Source: Phycomyces blakesleeanus NRRL 1555(-) (taxonomy: Eukaryota > Mucoromycota > Mucoromycetes > Mucorales > Phycomycetaceae). From it: 64,000 nt of DNA. The stretch lies in assembly GCF_001638985.1 (NCBI RefSeq), contig NW_017265140.1, forward strand, positions 1,364,001-1,428,000, given 5' to 3'. The notes under the pieces are model-generated. The model was not told the origin of the DNA and ran no database searches. It saw only the letters and a program-made list of their open reading frames with translations. Positions 1 through 11,400 of the stretch are shown in pieces; the first letter of the stretch is position 1; each line of letters starts with the position of its first letter. The position numbers were made by a program, and so were the translations under genes.

Positions 1-1033
1 GTCACATTTCACTACAATTGATTCTTATTTCAAAGTCTTGATTTTATTTTATTTTTGTTTTTGGTGTTTGGAACGAATGATGTTTGGGATTCAAACTAAA
101 TATATGCACCTTGAAAAATTTCTCTAGTCTGCAGGAATTCCTCTCTTGGCGGGGTTGATGATATCAGTGCTTGAATGACAGCTTTCCTCTCAGTGGTTTG
201 GGTAGGGTAGTGAATGGAAATCTTGTGAAAACAGGGTAGAATAGATTATTTTCGACTAAAGTCAACGGAGCACCTTCCCGGTAGCGTCATTAGCTCCTTA
301 ATAATCATAAGGAGTGTATTATGCTGACAACATGAACATCGCGTTTCCAGTCATACATTGTTAAAAGCATCATCGTTTTGATCCATTTTGATTAATAAAG
401 AAGTACATTTAATTTCAGACACCAATATGTTTCATAGACAAAATAAAGTTGTATTTATTGAATAACGGAATTGAAAAAAAAGTGGCCTGAATTATGAACG
501 GTAAGAGCACCCAATCAATAGTATACTATCGTCTCCAGGTGTAGATCAAAGAGGGACAAGAATAGGATTCATGCGCTAGGGCACTGACAGCTCATCCCTA
601 ACCTTGGCTATTTTCGCATCATACACCCCTCTTTTGGTTATACCTACGCCGCATTTATCGGATTGGTTTCCTATTTTTAGTGTAACATATTGTTTGACAA
701 ACCATAGCAAGGAGAAAATGACAATATACTTTTCGCCTTTATTTTTTCTTTTGGCTTCTATGAAACAAATAGAATGGATACTTTTTAAAATAAGGTGTGT
801 ATGTATGATTATTAAATCAAGATGTATTCTTCGAATTTTATTCAGAATAAGGTATGTAACTTGGCTATAACAGCAAAAATATATAATAGCATTAATGTAG
901 GTTTGATTTGAGTATATCAACCTAAGCCATGGTTATTGTAGCAGATGACGTGACTTGTCCAATAGACGGTTACAGAAGAGGCAAGTATGGAATGACTATA
1001 CTCCACCACAAACTCTCCATCGGCAATTCAGAC
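1..1033. other. intergenic, no gene supported
   Basis: This AT-rich stretch lies upstream of LAMTOR3. No ORF here resembles a known family. A minus-strand open frame whose last 36 residues (about 576-690) look faintly coding follows an AG acceptor-like site, but no upstream exons could be found. I see no tRNA or other RNA signature. Confidence 0.5.
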
Positions 1034-1574
1034 ATGACATTAGAGGCAACCTTTGGACAGGTCTGTAGCCGCTTTTTTCATGATGGACTCAAGGCGGCTA
1101 TTGTTACTGATAGAGATGGCGTGATGATTCTGCAATGTAATTTATAGTTTTAGTTGATTAAACTGACAAGTTGTGTATTTACACACATAAAAATATCTCA
1201 ATTGTTGTGTACTTTTTTTTAAAAAAAAACAAATAAAAAGGCATATCAGAAGATGCTCCTGCTAAAGTATTAGAGCCTGCTATCCCAACAACATTTGCTG
1301 TAGCAAACAACCAGGCAAGCTTATAGTTTAACCGAATAAATAAATATCAAATATTAACATTTTTGTAATTTAGGCTTCAAAGCTAGGATTACAACGTAAC
1401 AAGTGCATTGTTAGCATGTATGATTTGTTTCAAGTTGTACAGATGGATCAGAATCCTCTCATCATCACTTTGGTTGGAGATGCTGCTGCTAATACAGGAC
1501 TCTTTATGAATCTTGGGCAACGTATTATTGAGATGACGCAGCCCTTGGTGACTGCGCTCCAAGAAAGACAATAA
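1034..1574 (+). CDS. LAMTOR3: Ragulator complex subunit LAMTOR3 (MP1-like, roadblock fold)
   Basis: Three exons are read: 1034-1136, 1241-1314 and 1374-1574, giving 125 aa (the human protein is 124). The product should be the LAMTOR3/MP1 roadblock subunit of Ragulator, which with LAMTOR2 anchors Rag GTPases on the vacuole or lysosome for TORC1 activation. Seen directly: the family signature around DGLKAAIVTDRDGV near residue 18, then TTFAVANNQASKLGL at the exon 2/3 join, and a C-terminal block with ANTGL. I chose the ATG at 1034 because it gives family length; an in-frame ATG at 929 would add 35 residues with no resemblance to the family. Intron 1 (1137-1240) is GT-AG and carries a T8A9 tract. 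Intron 2 (1315-1373) begins with GCAAGC, a GC-AG intron required by frame and homology. The family call is firm; the exact start is less certain. Confidence 0.9.
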
Positions 1575-1947
1575 ACAAAAATAAATAAATAAATAAATAA
1601 ATAAATGATGTATATTTATTAAGCTGTGCGGAATAAGGAACTGACACACACACAAACACACACACACACACACACAATATTCACATACAAACATATATAT
1701 ATATATATATATATAGTATGGTGTAATAGACAAGGTGGTCAATACAATACAATACATGTCTTGGTTGGTGAACACACTTGGCTCAAAGTCGGCCTTTTTT
1801 TTTGGCTATTTTTATGAGCCATCGATCGAAGGTCGGGAGGCAATTAATCGATTTATATAACCAATCCTAGTGCTTGTAGAAGAAGAAGAAAAGTTGTATA
1901 GATAATTGTACATAAAAAGGCAATTGTAGTATTAGATTTCAGTGACA
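1575..1947. repeat. spacer with AAAT, CA and TA microsatellites
   Basis: A short spacer after LAMTOR3 holds three simple repeats: an AAAT-type run at about 1579-1606, a CA run at about 1644-1676 and an AT run at about 1693-1715. No coding signal is seen. Confidence 0.7.
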
Positions 1948-2192
1948 ATGTCTGCTAAGGGTATTGCGAATGCATGTTCCGTAGGTAACATTACAAATAT
2001 GATTGGTTATATTTATTTTTGGGGGGTGTGAGTGAAATACACAACCAGAGAGGAAGACTTCTATTTTTGGATAAATGGCGAGGTAACACAGTTAAAGTTA
2101 CAGGCATAAAAGATGGCAGCAATAGGTTCGAGATCATTAGGCTTCTAAAAGCGGAAGAGATACGAACTGTGAGCATCCTAGAACGAGACTAA
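1948..2192 (+). CDS. possible small two-exon gene, unknown (58 aa)
   Basis: I do not recognise this gene. ATG at 1948 opens an 11-codon exon (1948-1980) followed by a GTAGGT donor. An acceptor at 2047-2048 leads into a 47-codon open frame ending with TAA at 2190-2192, and the phases agree. The second exon (for example LLFLDKW then VKVTG) is richer in charged residues and GC than the flanks and looks like a small beta-rich domain such as an OB or Sm-like fold, but no family can be assigned. It sits between two + genes with room for its own promoter. The weak donor and short length leave real doubt that it is expressed. Confidence 0.35.
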
Positions 2193-2241
2193 ATCCAAAC
2201 GCGAAATATCATTCCTAAATCGGGAAATGCCTTTCACAATT

Positions 2242-2250
2242 CTTTATAAA
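2242..2250 (+). promoter_or_regulatory. TATA-like element upstream of the beta-trefoil gene
   Basis: CTTTATAAA lies about 57 bp before the ATG at 2307, and is followed by a pyrimidine-rich CTTCC tract typical of fungal transcription start regions. This is seen in the sequence; function is inferred. Confidence 0.35.
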
Positions 2251-2306
2251 GGGCCAACTTATTTTCCCTCTTCCTTTTCTTCATTAACTTCTTACCTCTT
2301 CACAAC

Positions 2307-3464
2307 ATGACTTCTCACATTGACACCAGCAACTGGTTCTACATTCAATCCGCCGCAACTGGCGACGTCATCTCAGCAGATACACACACAACAGACCTAC
2401 TGCGCTCTCAAGTCTATGTCTGTCCACCTAAACAGATCGACGAAGAATTGTGGAAGTGGGACGGACGTTTTATTGTCAACAAGGCCACCGAAATGGTCCT
2501 CGATATTCGCAAAGGTACACAATTTGTACTCTTGACTTGAAAATCAAAATATGATTTTCTGACTTTTTTTATTATATATTTTTAGGTCGTCTGCGATTAA
2601 TCGAAGATACCGAAATTTGCCTTTATAACCGAAAGGAGATCGACCAAGCCCACAACCAAATGTGGGGTATCAATGAAGACACATCAGATTGTTTTGGCCG
2701 TCCTCAGCCAGGCATCTTCCTTTACTCACACTATAACAATGATTGGGTGCTCGACATCCAGGCCAACCCCGATGGCGCAAACAAATTGATTCTTTTCCCT
2801 CATCAGAATATCGACAACGACAACCAACGCTGGTCTCTCATTTCTGCCTCTGAACTCGAACACCCTCTCTCCAGAATTCCCACCCTCCTTTCATCTCCAA
2901 ACTCTGCCACAGACTACAGCTCACCTTCAAATTCTCTCCCTTCCACACCAGTTCATGAACTTACTCTCGGAGAGTTCTCCGGCGGTCTCTCACCTGCAAA
3001 GCGCGGGTCCCAGAGCTCGGTTACAATGATCACAATTGATGCGTATAAAGAAAGCCACCGAATGGTCTATCTTGAAAGCAACCCTCGCCTTAGGTAAATA
3101 CACATTATAATCTTTGCGCCGTAAATGTCAAGTCTAACATATATACACATTAGTGATAAAGCCATTGCAATGGCAGCTGCTTATCAGACATGGCAACATT
3201 GGAAGCATGACCAACCTCACCCCACCATGACCTTTGTGGACTCCCAAGATGTTCGATCCGAACTCCAGACATTGGCACAAGCAGAGGTAAGAAAATCCCG
3301 CCATTTCTTATTTTAATAAAACTTCCATTCTCATCATCTTTTTCCTTCCTTAGGCTTCTCTTGTCTTTGACCAATGTGATCAACTTAGTAATCACAAGGA
3401 AACTGCTCTTTCACTTGCCAGCCGATTGATAATCCAGCTTTATGAAAACCCTTCTTCTCCTTAA
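2307..3464 (+). CDS. ricin-B-type beta-trefoil (lectin-like) protein
   Basis: Four exons: 2307-2514, 2586-3093, 3154-3286 and 3354-3464, 319 aa. The N-terminal ~180 residues look like a ricin B-type beta-trefoil: repeated strand patterns (WKWDGRFIVNKATEMVLDI; DWVLDIQ) and a Q-x-W motif (NQRWSL). Such domains bind carbohydrate. There is no signal peptide, so the product is probably cytoplasmic. After the trefoil come a Ser/Pro-rich linker (about residues 190-235) and an Ala/Gln-rich, probably helical C-terminal part without a recognised domain. All introns are GT-AG with matching phases. No enzymatic or pore-forming domain is visible, so there is no reason to call it a toxin. The trefoil call is fairly firm; ligand and role are unknown. 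Confidence 0.7.
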
Positions 3465-4950
3465 ACGCAAACACAAACGCAAAAAACGCACGATCCTTTT
3501 TTTTTTAAAAAAAAAACTCACCAAAACGCAATTACCTTCCTTACCCCCCTTCCGCTTGTACCATCTCCCAACCCAATCCTTGTTATTATTTTTGTATATG
3601 TACTCTATCATTGTTTTTTTTTATATTCTTTATCCTTTATTTGCTTTCCTGCTATATGTAACCTCCACACTCCTTTGCATCATATTTTTGCTTTGCTACT
3701 CGTCTATATTATTCTGTATTCATTCTTTGTATTCTATAAAACCCATTCTCTCTCCTTAACTATGTAAATAATCCAAAAATAAAGAGAATCTCTACATAAC
3801 ACAACACAACATAACATAACAACGATTTTTTTTTTACTTTTTTTTTTAAAGTTGTGTGTATATAATATTGATAGTTTTGTACTAGGTGGTCTAATCGCGC
3901 AGCTACATCAATAGACTTTTTTTTTAGTTCAGAAAAAAAAACTCACATACACCCATAAAAATATGAATATACATGTTGGGCTTTTTATTTTTTTATTTTT
4001 ATTTTTTTAAAAAAAGTGTATATTTGTAACCATTGTTACAGGTATCTATAAATATTAAAACTATTTGTTCCCAAGGTCCAAGTAAAAAGGTATTTTATTA
4101 CGGCTCCGAACACCTCTAACACACTATTCTCTTAGGCCTCGGAATGATGTCCCCGTTGATAGGTCTTCATTACCGTGGTGTTACATAAAGGCTTGTCTGT
4201 TTATGCTCCTCTCTTCATTGGTGCCCTTTAAAGACAAGTCAAAACTCTGTGCTCCCTTGTCTAGGCGCTTCTTTTGTTACCATTCCGTGTAAACAGAAAT
4301 GGACAGTGCTGTAGACTTTCCATTTCTATTCTCTACACAATTCAACGTCATCCCGTACTCGGTCAATATATGACCCATCTCTTTTTCATCTTGGACTCAC
4401 TCCGCTTCACTCCGCAAAGAAACCGAATTCAAGGCACATGATGGTTGGTATAATGTCTTTATTTTATTTTTATTTTCGTTATTTCAAGTGTTGATTTTCA
4501 CTATATAATATTTCATATATTGACCTTGGTATTTTTGACTTGGCATCCAATGAGCTGATTAAACAAGATATATATAAAATATGATATTACAGTCATCTTA
4601 GCATCGAGTCTTACACATTTAATCATCGTCAGTTTATAATGCATATTAATTAAAATCAGATCCACAAAAAAAATGAAACTCAACGATAATATAAAATAAT
4701 ATTGAGGTTATTGAGGTAGGTGTAGGTAGATTGGTCGTAGTGCCTGTAGTGTAAAATTAATGATATTATAAATAGCTTTTTATTATTGAATTAAATGAAC
4801 TGTTTATGCTTAAAAATCAGACACTCAAAGGCATAGCCGCTACATATACAAATGTATTATAGTTATTTCTAAAGACAAGTCAAATATAAAGTGCTTATGC
4901 TTAATAAACAATCGATTGCCCTGAGCAAAATCACACAAGATCAATCATCC
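3465..4950. other. intergenic, with a higher-GC island of decayed sequence
   Basis: AT-rich spacer starting with a perfect T10A10 tract (3497-3516) and a T7A7 tract (4002-4015). From about 4070 to 4460 base composition rises. On the minus strand this island reads as short frames broken by stops, which suggests an old gene or transposon fragment, but I cannot name its source. Confidence 0.4.
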
Positions 4951-5253
4951 CCTTTGCAAGAGGATCCCAAAACCCTAGGATTTGTGTCGTCACGAAAGTG
5001 ACGCGTATTAGTACAAGCCACATCGCATTAAAATCCTCTTGCCAATTCAAAAATTGTTCTTTGTGCTTGATGGTATGTTATATATTTCATTATTACTACA
5101 GATCTTCTAATACTAACGATAACATATAGAAAGGAGAGAACTTTGGCAATCCCCTTGAGAAGGACGGAACGAGCTTTTGCTCACACTACAACACCTCGGT
5201 GTTTGAAGGCATTGCTCTACGGAGCGTCTTGGCATATTGCCACCCAATTTTTT
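4951..5253 (+). ncRNA. candidate structured RNA, perhaps spliced
   Basis: Two compact foldable domains are seen. Domain 1: a perfect 10-bp stem, GCAAGAGGAT (4956-4965) with ATCCTCTTGC (5033-5042), encloses CGTCAC-GAAA-GTGACG (4988-5003), a 6-bp hairpin with a GNRA tetraloop. Domain 2: a 7-bp stem, TGGCAAT (5144-5150) with ATTGCCA (5236-5242), encloses four small hairpins at 5153-5163, 5171-5182, 5190-5203 and 5214-5225 (the last with a TACG loop), followed by T6 at 5248-5253. Between them sits a textbook intron-like segment (5073-5129): GTATGT, TACTAAC and TAG. I could not match it to U1-U6, U3, 5S, SRP, RNase P or MRP by motif. A competing reading is a short coding gene, since one frame of each half is open for about 35-43 codons. 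The short inner stems could be chance. Confidence 0.4.
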
Positions 5254-5436
5254 AAAAAACTAAGAAAATGAAAATAAGCCTCTTTCTTGTGGTGTGATGA
5301 GAAAGAGGTATCGGTTAAGCGAGTGTATGTGTATGTGTGTCTGTCGTATCGGAAAATAATAACAATAAAATACTTTTTGATTGATCATTTAATATCACAT
5401 TGCATTACTACATTACCATGTACCCGCATCTTTAAA

Positions 5437-5472
<36 letters not shown>

Positions 5473-8400
5473 TATATACTTTATATAATGTTTGTCTCTG
5501 ATTTATCGTATATATATATTAGAATTTATTTAAACGTGCACACTTTCCTTAGTATGAAGCATGATGTGAATGCTAATGCCATGGGATATTATAATTATTT
5601 TATATTATTATAATTTTAACACCAGACCACCAATCACTCTTCACAAAGTTCAGTCGAATTCGGTGCGTCGTGTTCTCAAAATCACTATATAATTATAACA
5701 TCCCCATTTCTTTATAAAATTAGTACATTATACACACACAATATGAATACAATATATGAATAAAAACATTTGCCGAATACTTGGTAAAAAGGTTAATAAA
5801 GTTAATAATCCAGCTACTACGGAAATAAGGAAAGAATTGACAAAAACTATCCAACACAATTCACTTGGTTTTCTATATTTGATACGTGAATACTGCTTTA
5901 AATACAATAGATACTATGTATCTATATATAATAATCTAATAACAGTCAGATTTGAAGAGTACTAATTATATTCCTAACAGAACAAGTGATAAATAAATAA
6001 AAAGAGTCTTATTCATTCAATTGAAAGCCTTCAACCCTACTGGATCATCCAAAATTCCAATTTTCTTCTACTAAAAGTCGCAATACCATATATATATTCT
6101 GATCTCACCATTGCACAAATCAATTGAAAAATTTATTTTTGAATAAAAATAATTATAATGAGATGACACAGTCAATATCTAGAGATATCTTTAATGATAG
6201 GATTGGAAGTCTCAATCTATATTTACTTAAACAGCCCTACTACGAATTTGCTTCAATACAAAAGGAGAATTTACTAAGAAAGAAGCAGCATGTTTTAATG
6301 GAGTGGATTTATTCTTTACAGACTAATGAAGTGTTGTAGCTTACATTCTTTAAACCATTTGAAACTTTGAAGCATCTGCCTCATTAGCTGCCTTGAATGT
6401 TTGGGCTCAATAGATAGATGGTCCACTAACGAGTTTTAGAGTGACTTCTTGTTTTATTATTAATATTAATTAAAGACACAACTACAGACATTATTTTACA
6501 TCTTTAAGAATATTATTTCATTCATTTCTTTCTCTTCTCATACTGTAGCACCCAGCCTTTTGCTGAGTAGAAAAAATATATATGTATATATTTTCTTGGT
6601 TTCTTTATAACAGCTGACATACTTAATGCCTATTCAAACATTAACTTGAAGAACCTTACTTTACCTCTGATCCACACAAGCTGTTTAATTTCTTTTGGTC
6701 GTATTTTCTCTCATGTGAGAGTTTTTTTTTTTGGTTTCTTGACTTGTATTCATGCGGAGAAACGGGCACATCGCTTTAAGAAAGTTAGTCCAAAGGTTCT
6801 TGTGAATTGCAACCTTTAATTTTATCAGCCTACAACTCGAGTATTGACGGGGTGCGACTTGTGATTCTGGGAAATATTGTACAATGTAATATAAAAAAGA
6901 AACAAATACAATCGAAACATCACTTGAAACTACGGCAAGACGATGTATAATAGTTGACAGGGCCAGCTTAATGTTTACCGGATGCCTTTTAATTATGCTT
7001 TTAGTAACATGACCCCGTTAATGCTTTGGTAACCAAGAATAAAAACATACGAATATAGCACAAGCCTCGTCATTCTGTTTGTATTGAAACAAGGAAGTAT
7101 TTTAGAATTACAAGCGCAGGTACCAGCTAGTAAGAAATATTATTAAACAGAATATGTATTAGGAGAGAAATTATCCTATCCATACATTCTAACACTAAAC
7201 ATAGTCCGTGTTTATTTTATATCCAAAAAAAAACATCGCTCATAGCTATGTGGGTAACACGCACACAAGAGGCATCTCAATTGGACCACATAAAAAAAGA
7301 AAAGTCATGAGCACACTCAAGAATACAATATTCGGCGTCCAATTTGTTACACCATACTAGGACAGGCTCATAAGCTGATATACAAGAACACAGGGAGAAT
7401 CTGGGTATTAGTAAGAAAGAAAATAATAATAATATAATAAGATACGATACAATACGATGCGATGCGATATATATATATATAAATATAATATTATTATACA
7501 AAAAATAATATGCCGGATCCCACATGTAATAGACTTTGTTGCACACTGGATCTGTTTGGAAGTTTAGCCGAGGGAAGGGTGTATTATGTACTATAGGCTT
7601 CCAAGCAAAGTACTTCTTTCCAAGATGTTGTCAGAATAGTAAAGATCTCTACTAATAGTAATATCTTTTTGTTTATCCAAAAAACCAAGAACGTCTCTTG
7701 AAGACGTATATTTAAATGTAAATAATGTTTTTTAAAGAAAATATATAATTTTTGTTTACTACGCTACCTAAAGATTCTCAAAAAAATAAATAAATGATCT
7801 TTTGGCTAAGAATATATGCTGGGGTTGTGAAAATTCAAAATAAAACATAATAATAGTAATAATATGGTTAATACAGTTTCATTAAAGTAACTTGCTGACC
7901 CCAGAGCTATTGTACTGGGGTAGGTGTGGGGACCTGAATCATATTTATATATAATACGCATATCCTTTATATTTTATTTTATTATATTCTTCATTTCTTT
8001 TATGGCATTATATTTAGACTTATTCTATAGAACCAGGGTAACATAAAGTCTTCATTGGTGTTAAACTGACTGATAAATTATTGAAAAGTCAACACTTATT
8101 ATGCACATATATACATGTTCTAGTAGAATATTGTAACCAATTTAAACATTTTGTTTTTGATACCTGGGTTCTGTGTGCTTATTACAGCTAAGAGAAGGAA
8201 ATTCAACCTTAACAAATACACTAAGATATTGGTTTGTGAAAGTATAGGACAAATTGTTTATCGGATATGACAGCTGCTTTATACTAGTGTGTACAAGTAA
8301 CTTATCTAATATTATATATATATATATATCTTCTGACTGTATACATATACTCTTCAAGCGCTTAGCCAAACAAAAATAATTCCCATCCACTCCTTTATAT

Positions 8401-11400
8401 TATTCCACACAGGAAAACAAAAGGAATGAACTTGGTGACAGATTCCTCGTGTAACCTCTTGCTTCTTTTATATAAAATATTATATTTTGCAACCGCACAC
8501 TGTAAAGTCTGTTAATATTGTACCCCAATCTCTAGGTGAAAGTCCAAGAATAAGAATAAGAGATCTAGACCAACAGGTCAACCACTGGAGGCACTCATTC
8601 TTTTTCGTACTGTTCCTTTTCCTCTTTATGCTTAAACTTTAATGAGCTATGTAAAGCTGGATTTTATATTGTAACCTAAATACTTATTTATATTATAACT
8701 AGCTGGTTTCTTCTTCTTATTGAGATCTTACTAATATATAGAGGTGCTTTTTTTTTTAAAAAAATAGAAAACATTCTATATAAGTGCTTTAATTGTTTTT
8801 TATTTTTGCTTTTATTTAATGTTAATTAGATCTGCACAGTAATCCATGCAAATCTCCGAGAAGAAGAAGAAAACATTCTTACGAAACAACGGAGACAATA
8901 AAAGCAAGGAGCTCTAGTTGTTAAATTGAAAGCGTCGAGAATTATAAAGTGTGTCAGCATTTAATGCTTATTTAAGGTCTGATTTGGTATGAAACCTTGA
9001 ACTGTAAAAGAGAAAAGTTTTGTTGAACCAAATCGATTGTATCCCACTAACAAATGGTCTTTTGGGTATACAGCTAACTTTGCAGCTAGAAAATGATACG
9101 ACAAACCCATAATAACATAAGCAAATAAATAAATAGCCAGGTAGAGAATATGGTGCCTTTAATGACATTTAGGCACAAAACAAACATAAAGAAAGTTTGT
9201 ACTAGGAGAAAAGATCTATAGGTTGCTCTTAAAGTAGTATATATATAATACAATACCTGCTTCAATCAAACAATTTTTTTGCGTTATTTAAAAGGAATAG
9301 ATCGTATCTTTGAAATATAGATTCAAAATATACATTCACTTTATTTTATTAAGAAGATTGCCGAAATTGCCGAGTTCAGTAAACTTAATGCCCTCTTGGA
9401 CTTGTCCTACGATCTTATCGGAATTTCCACACAAGAAGGAAAAGGGAGAATGGGAGAATGGGGGGAGGGGGAATAAGAATATTGATTGTATCATTGGCTG
9501 TGTAATAATCAGATGTGCTTCTTCAATTGGAAGAAATTGGACTTGAATCAATACATATACTTTGTATAAACCAGTAGCACAAATTGTAAACTGTAAGATT
9601 GAATAAATGTTTTTCTTCCGAAAGGTAACACATTTATGCAAAGCCGCAAACTTTGATATCTACCTTTACCTCGGCTGATGTCAGCTATTAGCTGCTATAG
9701 AACAGTGATCTGTACAACACACGCACAGATAAATATTAAATATTAAAAAAAGGAAATTGAGCTGTCAGAAAATGATGCAGCTATGAACAAAATAACGATC
9801 AAAGATTACTCCTTATTATTATCATTTTGTGAATTCGATTCGATTCGGTTCGGTTCGATCCAATTGAGTTGAATTCCCTTTAGAAATAACTCTTTTAGTT
9901 TTGAAGAATCAAAACAGAAATATTACTATTAAAGTTTGCTTTGTTTTTATTGAGCTTATAAAAGAGAAAAAGGTAATAAAATTGATGTAGAAACAAACAA
10001 TTTGGCTGTACCTCTTTAGAAATCATAAGGCTATTGTTATGGTTAGGCTCAGAGTATTTATTGTGTTGTGTAGATGTGTACACTAAGTAATGTGCCACTG
10101 GTAAGTAAACCTAAAATAGTCAAGACATTTTTGTCAATATTTTTTTTTCAAGTGTTCGGACATAGACTAATTTTTATATCGATCAATGTCACCAGAAATC
10201 CTTTTTTCGTTATGGAAGCACTTGTACGAGTATATAGAATGATCTGATTCGGGGCGTTCCAAGAATACTCACCAATTGATTCCTTTAATTTGGGTACATC
10301 TTTGAAATTGGTAACCATAAATTCTTTATTTGTTTCACTAAGAATCAAAAGAAGATACCGTTAATCATTATCTGCCTTCAATCTTAGCTATCAAATGTTA
10401 TACAGCACAATCCCAAAGGGCAAATATACTACAAGTATATCTGATAAGATTTGGGCTTGCTTTTTTTAGATTATGCTTGATCAAAGAAAAAGAAAAGAAA
10501 AATTAATACCTAATCAAAATCTTGAAAGCAAAAGAATCCGTAAAAAATAAATTCAGGAAAATCAAACCCTCTTTGATACCTGCAAACAAATCTAGTGCAA
10601 CCAGACGCCAATTATTTATTTTTATCTTTATTTTACATATGCTTTTATATGTCTATTTCACAAAAAAAACTTGAATTATGTACATCCCTATCTTAAAGAA
10701 GTAAATCTTGTATTGTGTTCGAGATACAAAATCGTAATATGTGACCAACACAATCGAATATATACATTTTTTTTAATTATCATCTTTGTAGAGCACATGA
10801 TACTCTCAATAAAGCTAGTTAAGTTACCAATGCGCCATTGAGGTTTTTGTTTTCTTTATGTCTAGTTATATTTATAGGCGGTTTTGTCCGGAATAAATAT
10901 CATAAAATTAACTCAAGCTAATATTAAATTAATAAAGAGAGAGAGAAAATAAAAGCAAAGAAAGGCAAATAGACAATGTATAGCAGTTATATCATATTAA
11001 TTCAAGTTTATATTCCAAATAAGGATAAAAACAGCTAGCAAATATCACTCGTCTTATTGTCTCACAAATTCACAAAATACTAAATAAATATTTAAAGGAA
11101 GAAAAGGTTCACAAGATCCAATCATATTATATCAGTTGTATTGCTTGACATAAATAACTTGACCTTTTAACATACTTTTATTTTCTTTCTCCATAAAATA
11201 TTATTTAAAAGGACCATTGTATTACTAGTCTGCTGCTGTATATTATAAGGCCTTTTTTTTAAAAGAAAGATCAATAGTAAAAATACTATATCAGAACACA
11301 AGACCGATGTAATATAATTAGTGAATAACGAAATATAGAAAAGTGTTTGGGTCATTGTTACATGCATCCTACTTAACAGAGACATGCTTTGACTGGAATA

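Noticed and set aside
576..920. Minus-strand open frame whose end (about 36 residues) looks coding after an acceptor-like AG
   Set aside because: No upstream exon could be joined, and the region upstream on that strand runs into the LAMTOR3 gene. Left unannotated.
929..1033. Extended LAMTOR3 start at 929
   Set aside because: It would add 35 residues unlike the family; the ATG at 1034 gives the usual length.
9838..9872. Repeated TTCGATTCGGTTCGG resembling a tRNA T-arm
   Set aside because: No acceptor stem, D-arm or anticodon arm can be built around it; it is a simple repeat.
9336..10348. Minus-strand frames that look weakly coding
   Set aside because: Pieces are short, share no recognisable family, and no consistent splicing joins them.
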